A stretch of 64,000 nt of DNA from a virus: IMG/VR virus record IMGVR_UViG_3300025769_015982, positions 22,013 to 86,012 of that record; one strand, given 5' to 3'. Under the pieces are notes generated by a model that ran no database searches, was not told the origin of the DNA, and saw only the letters and a list, made by a program, of their open reading frames with translations. The position numbers and the translations under genes are program-made. How positions within the stretch are numbered: the stretch's first letter is position 1; each line of letters begins with the position of its first letter. This document shows positions 36,079-44,641 of this stretch, piece after piece.

Positions 36079-36787
36079 TTTAAACGGTAAAGTAGCTGTA
36101 ATTACAGGAGGAGGGGGATTGCTAGGAAAAATGCACGCTGAGGCAATAGAAGAAGCAGGAGGTACAGCTTATTTAACTGACATAGATGGTTCTTGTACCT
36201 ATATGGATGTAACTAATAAATCTAGTATAGAAAAAGTTGCAAATAGTTTAGACCGGGTTGATATTTTAATAAATAATGCTGCCTTAAATCCTAAAATGGT
36301 TACTCAGGGTAATAATAAATTTGAAAATTTAAGCCTAGACCAATGGAATAAAAGTATTCAAGTAAATTTAACAGGTGCTTTTTTATGTAGTCAAGTTTTT
36401 ATTAAAAAAATGGTAGAACATAATATTAAAGGAGTTGTAGTAAATATAGCATCTGATTTAGGGGTTATAGCCCCTGATCAAAGAATATATAAAAATGATG
36501 TTAAGCCTGTTGATTATTGTGTTACTAAACATGGTATAATTGGATTAACTAAATATTTAGCTACCTATTATGCTGATAAAGGAATTAGAATTAATAGTAT
36601 AAGTCCAGCAGGAGTATTTACAAATCAACCTAAAGATTTTGTAGAAAAGTTATCTAATTTAATACCTATGGGAAGAATGGCAAAAAAGAATGAATATAAA
36701 GGCGCTATAAAATATTGTTGTTCAGATGAAAGTTCATACATGACTGGACACAATTTAGTAATAGACGGTGGGAGAACAATATGGTAA
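36071..36787 (+). CDS. Short-chain dehydrogenase/reductase
   Basis: 238 residues. VAVITGGGGLLGKMHA cofactor loop, ILINNAALNP, a VNIASDLG strand and the catalytic Y-C-V-T-K (YxxxK), ending in VIDGGRT. Classical SDR. In many nonulosonic clusters an SDR follows the synthase; here it overlaps it by 8 nt. Confidence 0.88.
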   Translation: MFNLNGKVAVITGGGGLLGKMHAEAIEEAGGTAYLTDIDGSCTYMDVTNKSSIEKVANSLDRVDILINNAALNPKMVTQGNNKFENLSLDQWNKSIQVNLTGAFLCSQVFIKKMVEHNIKGVVVNIASDLGVIAPDQRIYKNDVKPVDYCVTKHGIIGLTKYLATYYADKGIRINSISPAGVFTNQPKDFVEKLSNLIPMGRMAKKNEYKGAIKYCCSDESSYMTGHNLVIDGGRTIW

Positions 36788-37074
36788 TATTTGTAGATAT
36801 AGACGAAACAATATGTTTTTATGATGGGGAAAGGTATTACCCAAATGCGATTCCTAATATGGATAATATAGCTAAAATCAATAAATTATATAATGAAGGT
36901 CATACAATTATATATTGGACAGCTAGAGGAGGCACTACGGGTATAGATTGGACTGAAATAACAAAAGCACAACTTGTAAAATGGAAATGTAAATATCATG
37001 AATTACGGATGAATAGTAAACCTTACTATGATTTATTAATATGCGATAAAACTAAAAGAATAGAAGAATTATGA
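36781..37074 (+). CDS. Small HAD-family phosphatase-like protein
   Basis: 97 residues. FVDIDETICFYDGE contains the DxDxT nucleophile motif, HTIIYWTARGG motif II, and KPYYDLLICDKTK motif IV. Small HAD proteins of this type occur in capsule and LPS gene sets and may dephosphorylate a sugar phosphate. Confidence 0.8.
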   Translation: MVIFVDIDETICFYDGERYYPNAIPNMDNIAKINKLYNEGHTIIYWTARGGTTGIDWTEITKAQLVKWKCKYHELRMNSKPYYDLLICDKTKRIEEL

Positions 37075-37727
37075 AGTCAATTTCAGTATTATGTAGAGGA
37101 GAAAGTTTAAAAGCTATAAAACACCTACCTAAATCAGATATAGTAATGTTAGCTAATAGGTTTGGTGAAGAAATAGAAAATGTCCCTGGGGTAAAAGAAT
37201 ATCTTGATGACGCAGAAATATACTTGTGTACTAGTGGTACTGGTGGAGAATTAGATTCTTTAAAACGAATAGATTTTTTTGAAAAATATAACCCTACAAA
37301 AATGATACGACCTTATTTAGGTGAAATATCTTCTAATATAAGACTACATAACAGCTGTAATTTACCAAATACGTTTTTATCTGAAGCCCATAAAGAATAT
37401 ATGGTTCCAATGAAATACCCTTATGACTACCCTACAACCGGTATAGCAGCAATAGGTTATGCTGTTTTAGAGTCTGAATGTGATACTATTAATATAATTG
37501 GGTTAGATTTTTATGAAAACAGTGCCTACACTACTTCACAACAACTTAATCTTGAAGAAATATATAAAACAGATCCTTGGATTAAAGACGGTAATATGGA
37601 AAAATTCTTTACTAAATTTGTAAAAAATAACCCAAATAAACAATTTAATATAATAACAACTGCTAAGACCTATTTGAATGAACTAATAACATTAGCTAAT
37701 GTAAATTACTATAATATAGCTTTTTAA
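37071..37727 (+). CDS. Sialyltransferase-like glycosyltransferase (GT29/GT42-like)
   Basis: 218 residues. SVLCRGESLKAIKHLPKSDIVMLANRF resembles the CMP-sugar-binding start of prokaryotic sialyltransferases, and YPTTGIAAIGYAVLES followed by IIGLDFYE resembles the sialyl motif with P-S/T-TG and G-x-DF. Presence of NeuB-like and cytidylyltransferase genes just before it supports transfer of a nonulosonic acid. Family placement is tentative. Confidence 0.62.
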   Translation: MKSISVLCRGESLKAIKHLPKSDIVMLANRFGEEIENVPGVKEYLDDAEIYLCTSGTGGELDSLKRIDFFEKYNPTKMIRPYLGEISSNIRLHNSCNLPNTFLSEAHKEYMVPMKYPYDYPTTGIAAIGYAVLESECDTINIIGLDFYENSAYTTSQQLNLEEIYKTDPWIKDGNMEKFFTKFVKNNPNKQFNIITTAKTYLNELITLANVNYYNIAF

Positions 37728-37728
37728 T

Positions 37729-38391
37729 ATGAAAAAAACTTTAATAACCGGATGTAGTTGGATTCAAGAAATGTATAAGTATAATTCAAAATTTGATTAT
37801 GCTTCTTTTGGGGGCCAAGGTCTTTGGAAAATATATAATCATTTACGTGAGGGTAATATAGAGGGGTATGAAACTATTATAGTGCAACTTCCTGCTCCTG
37901 TTAGAAACCACCCTAATTGTACTTCTACTACTGATAGATTTAATAATTTTTTAGATAGTATAAAAAAATCAGGAGAACAAAAAGCTTCAAAAACCCAATT
38001 AGATAATTATAAACAAAAAATATTAGATATAAATCTTTTACATAAAAACATATATTTTTTTCTATATAATGTTGGAGGTTATCCTTTAAGACATCCTTAT
38101 GATTTTGGTGAAAATGCTAATAAAGATTTTATTAATTGGCTTAAAGAAAATAATTTAAATCATTTACACTTGTCCTTTGAAAACCAAGCAGGTTATGGTG
38201 TAAAAGAAAAATTTGAACCTGATTTAGAATTTTGGGAATATTATCATAAAGAAAATCCTCACAACCGATCAGATAAGCAATTTAAAAAATATTGGAGCAT
38301 AATAGCACCTAAAAATACAATAATTTTTGATCCCCACCCTAATAAAAAAGCTGATATACTAGCATTAGAACTAATAAGTAAAATAACATGA
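37729..38391 (+). CDS. SGNH/GDSL-hydrolase-like protein
   Basis: 220 residues. It opens with LITGCSWIQEM, a GxSx block with Ser, and ends with IIFDPHPNKKADILA, the D-x-H pair. This is a phage/marine sugar-cluster variant of the SGNH fold, which deacetylates or acetylates sugars. The middle Asn/Gly blocks are not clear, so activity is unsure. Confidence 0.62.
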   Translation: MKKTLITGCSWIQEMYKYNSKFDYASFGGQGLWKIYNHLREGNIEGYETIIVQLPAPVRNHPNCTSTTDRFNNFLDSIKKSGEQKASKTQLDNYKQKILDINLLHKNIYFFLYNVGGYPLRHPYDFGENANKDFINWLKENNLNHLHLSFENQAGYGVKEKFEPDLEFWEYYHKENPHNRSDKQFKKYWSIIAPKNTIIFDPHPNKKADILALELISKIT

Positions 38392-38498
38392 AATTTTTAA
38401 AAAAACTTTGGAATTTAATAAAGTCTTGGAGAAAAAAAAGACAATTTAAAAAAAAGATAAAACAAATGAATATAAAGGATCCTTTTATATATAAATAA
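38388..38498 (+). CDS. Tiny basic peptide gene
   Basis: 36 residues linked by ATGA to the previous gene. The product is highly basic (KKLWNLIKSWRKKRQFKKK), perhaps amphipathic and membrane or nucleic-acid binding. Two bases separate it from the next start. Support is only tiling and coupling. Confidence 0.45.
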   Translation: MKFLKKLWNLIKSWRKKRQFKKKIKQMNIKDPFIYK

Positions 38499-38499
38499 T

Positions 38500-39954
38500 A
38501 TGAGAATTTTAGGTATAAATTGTCTTAATCATGATGCTGCTATTTCTGTTATTGAAGATGGAAACATATTATTTGCAGCTCATTCTGAAAGATATAGTCG
38601 TCAAAAAAATGATATGTATCTTAATGATAGTATTATAAATGAAGCTTTTAGTTATGGGAAACCTGATAAAATTGCGTATTATGAAAGGCCCTGGATTAAA
38701 AAATCTAGGCAGTTATATGCAGGTCAATATAATGAGGTTTTTAATTTAAATAATTTACCTAGTAAATATTTATCCCCCTGGTTGAAGGAATATAAAATTC
38801 ATTATGTAGACCACCATCTAAGCCATGCAGCGGCAGGTTATTATACTTCCCCGTATGATGAAGCCGCTATATTAGTTATTGATGGTATTGGTGAATGGGA
38901 TGTTTTAACTATATGGCACGGAAAGGGGAATGATATAAAAAAAATATATAGTGTTAAGTATCCTCACTCTTTAGGTTTATTTTATTCGGCAGCCACCCAA
39001 GCTATTAATTTAAAACCCTGTGAAGAAGAATATATTTTAATGGGTATGTCTGCTTGGGGTAAAGATAAACACTGGAAGCAGTTTAAAAATGATTTATTTG
39101 ATAGTGATAAATTATTACGACTTAATCATAACATACATAGAGGAATAGGATCATATAGTAAAGAGTGGGACCGATTTGATGTAGCCGCTAGTACCCAAAC
39201 CTTAACAGAATATATCTTAGATAAGATTATTAATCACACAAAACAGCTATTACCTAATGTAGATAATTTAGTTTACATGGGTGGGTGTGCTTTAAATTGT
39301 GTAGCTAATGGAAAAATTTTACCTAAATATTATTCAAACCATTGGATAATGCCTAATCCCGGAGACGCAGGTTCATCATTAGGGGCAGCAGCAGCATTAT
39401 ATAAAAAACCTATTAAATGGGAAGGACCCTTCTTAGGATCTGAAATCAAAGGTAAATATCCTGTAAAAGAAGCCTGCAAGTTGCTGTTAAAAGGTGAAAT
39501 AATAGGAATAGCTAATGGTAAAGCAGAATTTGGACCTAGGGCATTAGGAAACAGAAGTTTACTTGCAGATCCTCGTGGATTTAAAATTAAAGATAAAGTT
39601 AATGAAATTAAACGTAGACAAAAATTTAGACCATTTGCCCCGGCAATAATGGAAGAACATGCTCATAAAATCTTTGAAATGCCCGTAAAAAGAATACCAT
39701 ATATGCAATACACAGCAAAATGTAAATATCCTGATAAATATCCTGCTATTTGTCATATTGATAATACTAGTAGAGTACAAACAGTATCTAAAAAAGATAA
39801 TCCAGGTTTTTATGCTCTACTAAAAGAATTTTATACAAAAACAGGATGTCCTATGTTATTAAACACTAGTCTTAATATTAAAGGTCAACCTATAGTTAAT
39901 TCTAAACAGGATGCTGTAGATTTTGAAAATCATTATAATATAAAAGTACTATAA
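38500..39954 (+). CDS. Carbamoyltransferase, NodU/CmcH family (second copy)
   Basis: 484 residues. GINCLNHDAAISVIEDG, VDHHLSHAAAGYYTSPYDE and VIDGIGEWD in the N-terminal part; GPRALGNRSLLADPRG and KFRPFAPAIMEEHA in the C-terminal part. Same family as the product of 26685 but shorter and clearly different, so the two probably modify different hydroxyls or sugars. Confidence 0.92.
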   Translation: MRILGINCLNHDAAISVIEDGNILFAAHSERYSRQKNDMYLNDSIINEAFSYGKPDKIAYYERPWIKKSRQLYAGQYNEVFNLNNLPSKYLSPWLKEYKIHYVDHHLSHAAAGYYTSPYDEAAILVIDGIGEWDVLTIWHGKGNDIKKIYSVKYPHSLGLFYSAATQAINLKPCEEEYILMGMSAWGKDKHWKQFKNDLFDSDKLLRLNHNIHRGIGSYSKEWDRFDVAASTQTLTEYILDKIINHTKQLLPNVDNLVYMGGCALNCVANGKILPKYYSNHWIMPNPGDAGSSLGAAAALYKKPIKWEGPFLGSEIKGKYPVKEACKLLLKGEIIGIANGKAEFGPRALGNRSLLADPRGFKIKDKVNEIKRRQKFRPFAPAIMEEHAHKIFEMPVKRIPYMQYTAKCKYPDKYPAICHIDNTSRVQTVSKKDNPGFYALLKEFYTKTGCPMLLNTSLNIKGQPIVNSKQDAVDFENHYNIKVL

Positions 39955-39955
39955 A

Positions 39956-40528
39956 GTGGAAAATATTAATTTTGTAAATATGCATAGGTATCAGAACATA
40001 GAAAGAACTGTGTACCAAAAAGTGATAGAATGGAAACCTAAAACAATAGTAGAATTAGGCCATGGGTCGGGTGCTTTAACTTCTGCTATGGGTCTTGCTT
40101 TAAAAAAACTAAATAATAATGGAAAAATATATAGTTATGATGTTAACGGAACTTCTAACTATACTTTAGGTCTAATGTCTAAATCGGCCCTAGAAAATGT
40201 AAAAGAAAGAAAATTAACCGATATAGTTGAATTTACAAAAGGAAATGTTTTTGAAACATGGGTAAAAGATCCATTTCCATTTGATTTATTATTAATAGAT
40301 ATTAATAATACATGGAATATATTATATGATATTTTAATAGCTAATACTTTTATTAATAATGAAATAAAAAAAGGAGCTAAAATCTTAGTAGAGGGAGGTG
40401 ATCCTAACCACCCTAGAATAAATTCTAATACATTAGATTTTTTTAACAATAGTTGTAATAAAAACATCTTTACTATAGAACATTTAAGTGGTTCTGGGAG
40501 AACCAGCATATCAATATTAACAATATGA
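39956..40528 (+). CDS. SAM-dependent methyltransferase-like protein (cephalosporin-hydroxylase-like)
   Basis: 190 residues; GTG start just after the carbamoyltransferase stop. TIVELGHGSGALTSAMGLAL is the SAM-binding loop and IYSYDVNG its acidic end; LLLIDINN and KILVEGGD follow. Resembles methyltransferases of the cephalosporin hydroxylase type. Substrate unknown; O-methylation of a sugar is likely by context. Confidence 0.72.
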   Translation: MENINFVNMHRYQNIERTVYQKVIEWKPKTIVELGHGSGALTSAMGLALKKLNNNGKIYSYDVNGTSNYTLGLMSKSALENVKERKLTDIVEFTKGNVFETWVKDPFPFDLLLIDINNTWNILYDILIANTFINNEIKKGAKILVEGGDPNHPRINSNTLDFFNNSCNKNIFTIEHLSGSGRTSISILTI

Positions 40529-41400
40529 AAAAACTAGCAGTAATAGCGAGTGGTTGGCATTATTCATCACATTTTTATGAAAAAATAGCCAAACAACAGA
40601 AAGTAGAAGGATGGGACATAGAATTATTTGTGATATCTCATAGACACCCTGAACATAAAGACACAATAAAGGAAAAAGAACACGTTAGAAATTATGAAGG
40701 GAAAGAATTAATGACTTACCTTGATAAGGTAATGTATGAAACCCCTATAACTGAAAAAGAAATAACAGATTTAGGATGGACTTATATTGAAAAACCCAAC
40801 ACGATAGGAGATATGGAGGTTTTTAACCAATGGTCTGATGACTATAATTATTTAGATTACGATTTATTCCTTATAACCCATGATGATAATTTTATTTTAT
40901 CAGATAAAATATTTAAAGATATTTTACTTAATAACATAGAGTTACATAAACCTATTATAGAATCAAAATATGGAAACCATCAATTTAAAACCCAACTAGT
41001 AGATAATAACTTAGATTGGATGTTTTTAGATAATGGATATTCAGAATACATAGCTAAGGCTTTTACTCCAAGAGGATCTTTTAGTTTTTATAAAAAAGAA
41101 CTCATAGATTTATTACCTAATAATAAATTTAATATGTACGAAGATGGAGGAACAGGAATAGTTAATCGAGAGGGAAAAACTAATAGTGTTGGGCATGAAG
41201 GAATTTCAGCCTGGAATACTCACGCAGGCACTTTTAGAAATGCTTTGTATGATTTAGACCTAGTTAAACACACTCGTTGGTTATCAAGTACTAAACGTGT
41301 TAGTAATTATTGCATTGAAGGTGAAAGGGGTTTTATTAGTAATAATAATTGTGGGGAAAAGCACTATAAAACCTCAGTAAAACAAATATTTGAAAAATGA
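40525..41400 (+). CDS. Unassigned sugar-cluster protein, possible glycosyltransferase
   Basis: 291 residues. LAVIASGWHYSSHFYEKIAKQ, YLDYDLFLITHDDNFIL (possible DDN metal site) and SFSFYKKELIDLLP are suggestive of a GT-A fold; ISAWNTHAGTFRNALYDL near the end is unusual. No family recognised. Confidence 0.55.
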   Translation: MKKLAVIASGWHYSSHFYEKIAKQQKVEGWDIELFVISHRHPEHKDTIKEKEHVRNYEGKELMTYLDKVMYETPITEKEITDLGWTYIEKPNTIGDMEVFNQWSDDYNYLDYDLFLITHDDNFILSDKIFKDILLNNIELHKPIIESKYGNHQFKTQLVDNNLDWMFLDNGYSEYIAKAFTPRGSFSFYKKELIDLLPNNKFNMYEDGGTGIVNREGKTNSVGHEGISAWNTHAGTFRNALYDLDLVKHTRWLSSTKRVSNYCIEGERGFISNNNCGEKHYKTSVKQIFEK

Positions 41401-42137
41401 TAAATACTCCTGTTATACATGATAGGCATATAGTAAAAGATGTTTTTAATCAAATTATAAAAAGTAAAATATATAAAGATGCTTTTAATAAACCCGATAA
41501 TTTAACAATAGTAACTGTTAGAAACGAAGGTACTATGGAAGATAGAATTATACCTTCATTAAAAGGTTATGAAGATAAATCAATATTAGAAGCTAATCTG
41601 GAATATTTAGGAATAAAGCCCTTAACTATACTAACAGACTCTAGATTACCTTGGAGAAATACTTTCAAGTTTGAAATAATATTAGACTATTTAAATTCGG
41701 GAAAATGCGATACAGAATATTTTATGTTTTGTGATGCTATAGATGTTATATTTACAGATGATCCCCAAAAAGTTATTAATATATTTGAATCATTTGAATG
41801 TGATGCCTTATTTATGTCTACACATTCTACAGATGGTTATAAATGCATGCCCGGAGTTAAAAAATTTATAGATGAAACTATAAAAAGTAATAGAAGATAC
41901 TTAAATAGTGGAGTATATATAGGTAAAACTTCTTTTATAAAAGAAATATTTGAAGAAGCTATTAAATATGCTATTCCTCATGGGGTTACTATGGGGGAAT
42001 ATCATACATATTTAAATAGTAATCCTAATAATTACCCCCAAGGTTCACAAGATCAGGATATATTTAGGTTTTTAGAACCTAAATTCTACCCTAGATTGAA
42101 AGTTGATTATGAGAACAAAATGGCATATAGAAGTTAA
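41397..42137 (+). CDS. PLOD/procollagen-galactosyltransferase-like GT-A protein
   Basis: 246 residues. FMFCDAIDVIFTDDPQKVINIF has a D-A-x-D metal motif in the layout of PLOD-type glycosyltransferases, followed by YLNSGVYIGKTSFIKEIFEEAI and GSQDQDIFRFLE. These features mirror eukaryotic-type collagen glycosyltransferases, which also occur in giant viruses and phages. Confidence 0.72.
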   Translation: MINTPVIHDRHIVKDVFNQIIKSKIYKDAFNKPDNLTIVTVRNEGTMEDRIIPSLKGYEDKSILEANLEYLGIKPLTILTDSRLPWRNTFKFEIILDYLNSGKCDTEYFMFCDAIDVIFTDDPQKVINIFESFECDALFMSTHSTDGYKCMPGVKKFIDETIKSNRRYLNSGVYIGKTSFIKEIFEEAIKYAIPHGVTMGEYHTYLNSNPNNYPQGSQDQDIFRFLEPKFYPRLKVDYENKMAYRS

Positions 42138-42149
42138 TTTTAAACCAAT

Positions 42150-42794
42150 ATGAAGTTTTTAAATTTTAATAAAGTTTTATGTTTATCACCCCACCCAGAT
42201 GACGTAGAATATAGTATGTTAGGAACTATTACTAAATATACAAGTACAGTTTTTGATGTTTTATGCTTAACAAAGGGGGGAGCAAAAGGGTTTGATCAAA
42301 CTAATGGTCCTAATAGATTAAAAGAAGTACAAGCTGTGTGGGATAGTATTGATACCCCTAATGTTAATTTATTATTTTCTGATTGTGATTTTTTTGAAGA
42401 CAAAGCAGGTGATGCTGGTTGGGTAAACTACATAGAAAATAATTTTGTAAAAAACACAGATTATGATTGTATATTTTTACCTACAAAAGATGATTCTATG
42501 TTTGAACATAAATTTGTAAATGGTTTAGGACCCGCCATAGTAAGAATACTCCCTATTAGTTTAGTAGAATACAGAACACCTAGTACTACTAATGAATGGA
42601 AACCTAATATATTTGTAAATGTAAAAGACCAATATAATAAAAAACTTAAAAGCTTAACTAATTTTACCTCTCAAACCAGTAAATCTTATTTTCAGAAAAA
42701 TACTTTAGAAGCATTTCATAGTAATTTCCAATGCAGAAAAAGAGGTATACAATTAGTAGAACAGTTTAAAACTATAGAAATATTTAATAAATGA
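42150..42794 (+). CDS. PIG-L/LmbE-like N-deacetylase
   Basis: 214 residues. CLSPHPDDVEYSML is the zinc-binding PHPDDxE motif and LPTKDDSMFEHKFV carries a further His. The family removes acetyl from GlcNAc or similar sugars. Tightly coupled with the following dehydratase. Confidence 0.87.
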   Translation: MKFLNFNKVLCLSPHPDDVEYSMLGTITKYTSTVFDVLCLTKGGAKGFDQTNGPNRLKEVQAVWDSIDTPNVNLLFSDCDFFEDKAGDAGWVNYIENNFVKNTDYDCIFLPTKDDSMFEHKFVNGLGPAIVRILPISLVEYRTPSTTNEWKPNIFVNVKDQYNKKLKSLTNFTSQTSKSYFQKNTLEAFHSNFQCRKRGIQLVEQFKTIEIFNK

Positions 42795-43711
42795 AAAAAG
42801 TACTAATAACCGGAGGAGCAGGTACAGTAGGTAAAGCCTTTATTAAAAAATATTATAACGATTTTGAATTTTTTAATATTAGCAGAAACGAATCTCAAAT
42901 AGCTAAGCTAGCTAGGAAATATCCTAAAGTAACTAATTTTATAGGAGATATAAAAAATTTAGAATTAATGATTAATATATTTGAAAGAGTAAAGCCAGAT
43001 GTAGTCATACATGCTGCTGCTCTCAAACATGTTAATTTGGCTGAGTTAAATCCTTCAGAAGCTGTAGAAGTAAATATTAATGGTAGTCTTAATGTGATAA
43101 AAGCTAGTATTAGAGCTAAGGTACCTATAACCATAGGAGTTAGTACTGATAAAGCATGTGATCCAGATAATATATATGGTTATACTAAAAGTTTAATGGA
43201 AAAAATGTTTTTAGAAAACTATAATTCTGAAACTAAATTTGTTTGTACACGTTTTGCCAATGTAGCTAAAAGTAATGGATCAGTAATTCCTTTTTGGAAA
43301 AATTTAATAAAAAAAGGACAACCATTAAAATTAACCGATCCTAAAATGAATCGATTAATGTTTTCTAAACAAGATTCTGCTGAATTAATATATAATGCTT
43401 ATAAAAATGCTTTAGATTTAGATAAACCGTTTATATTATCTAATATTATGAAAAATGTTAATTTAGGAAGGTTAGCTAATATTATGTCCCCAGGTAATGT
43501 AGAAATAGTAGGATTAAGACCTGGAGAAAAATTAAATGAAACTTTAGTAAGTTCTAAAGAAATCCCTTACTCTAGATTAAAAAATAACTTAATTTTTTTA
43601 TTTAAAGACAAACAACCACCTAAACACAATTTACCTATGCATGAACATTCATCCATGACAGCTAAAAATATGTCTGATAAAGAACTACGCGAATTATTAA
43701 CATTAAAATGA
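42791..43711 (+). CDS. Nucleotide-sugar 4,6-dehydratase (PseB/CapD/FlaA1-like)
   Basis: 306 residues. VLITGGAGTVGKAF NAD loop, DVVIHAAALKHVNLAELNPSEAV and STDKACDPDNIYGYTKSLMEKMF (catalytic T-D-K and Y-x-x-x-K) fit the extended SDR polysaccharide-biosynthesis family. It would take UDP-GlcNAc to a 4-keto-6-deoxy sugar, the entry to pseudaminic or bacillosamine-type sugars. Confidence 0.86.
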   Translation: MKKVLITGGAGTVGKAFIKKYYNDFEFFNISRNESQIAKLARKYPKVTNFIGDIKNLELMINIFERVKPDVVIHAAALKHVNLAELNPSEAVEVNINGSLNVIKASIRAKVPITIGVSTDKACDPDNIYGYTKSLMEKMFLENYNSETKFVCTRFANVAKSNGSVIPFWKNLIKKGQPLKLTDPKMNRLMFSKQDSAELIYNAYKNALDLDKPFILSNIMKNVNLGRLANIMSPGNVEIVGLRPGEKLNETLVSSKEIPYSRLKNNLIFLFKDKQPPKHNLPMHEHSSMTAKNMSDKELRELLTLK

Positions 43712-44640
43712 AAGTAGCTTTTTTTAGTGAAGCCGGCTATGTTGGTAAAATAGATAGAAATAATCCTAATATTAGGACAGATTCCGCTTGGGTTTGTTCG
43801 TTAGAAGCTACTCATCATCCTTTAGTTGCATTACATCAGATTCCGGATAATAGCTATGATTTTGGGGTAGTAATTATTCCTAAAAATAAAGACCATTTAT
43901 TTAAATACCCTTTAATAGAAAATTTAAAAAGAATTTGTACCAAAATAGGTACTATGCAGGAAAGTACTTATTGGTATTGGCAGGGAGGAACCGTTCAAGC
44001 CCAATTATGGTATCATAATATTATCCAAAATATGGATATTATATTTTGTCATAATGATATGGATTTAAAATACTACAGAGGTATTACTGATGTTAGATGT
44101 GAATTAATGCCCACCCTTATGATAACAGATAATATTCAAACGTTTGAGGGTGAAAAAACAGGTGTAATGGTGGGGGGTAATTGGGTTACAGCATATAGAG
44201 GTTTTGATTCATATATTATAGGAAAAATATTGAGTAATGAAATTTATTCACCTACTACGGGTAGAATGAAAGAAGATGAAACTTTATTAGATATAAATCA
44301 TTTATCTTGGATTCCTTGGTCACAGTGGATGTATGAATTATCTAAAAGAAAATATGGTGTGCAATTAGGTACTGCTGCTGCTGGAACTTTTAACTTAAAT
44401 TGTTCTTATTTAGGTATTCCCTGTATAGCATACGATAACGTTAATACACAAAAATATTTACACCCGGAATTGTCTGTCCCTGATGGTGATATAGAAAGTG
44501 CAAGAAAACTAGCCAATAAGTTGGCTAACGATTCTGATTTTTATACACATTGTTCTACTTCTGCAAAAGAAAATTATAATCAACTTTATTCTGAACAGAT
44601 ATTTACCACTAAGTTAAATAAAATATTAAATAGTTTATAA
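43708..44640 (+). CDS. GT-B-like glycosyltransferase
   Basis: 310 residues. VQLGTAAAGTFNLNCSYLGIPCIAYDNV is the C-terminal donor-side motif and YLHPELSVPDGDIESARKLANKL resembles the final helices of GT-B proteins; an N-terminal FFSEAGYVGKIDRNNPN start is less typical. Transfer of a sugar is likely, family not assigned. Confidence 0.62.
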   Translation: MKVAFFSEAGYVGKIDRNNPNIRTDSAWVCSLEATHHPLVALHQIPDNSYDFGVVIIPKNKDHLFKYPLIENLKRICTKIGTMQESTYWYWQGGTVQAQLWYHNIIQNMDIIFCHNDMDLKYYRGITDVRCELMPTLMITDNIQTFEGEKTGVMVGGNWVTAYRGFDSYIIGKILSNEIYSPTTGRMKEDETLLDINHLSWIPWSQWMYELSKRKYGVQLGTAAAGTFNLNCSYLGIPCIAYDNVNTQKYLHPELSVPDGDIESARKLANKLANDSDFYTHCSTSAKENYNQLYSEQIFTTKLNKILNSL

Positions 44641-44641
44641 A

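Noticed and set aside
38490-38497. Perfect T4 late promoter box TATAAATA
   Set aside because: It lies 2 bases before the ATG of the second carbamoyltransferase and inside the end of a tiny gene, leaving no room for a leader; expected by chance in AT-rich DNA.
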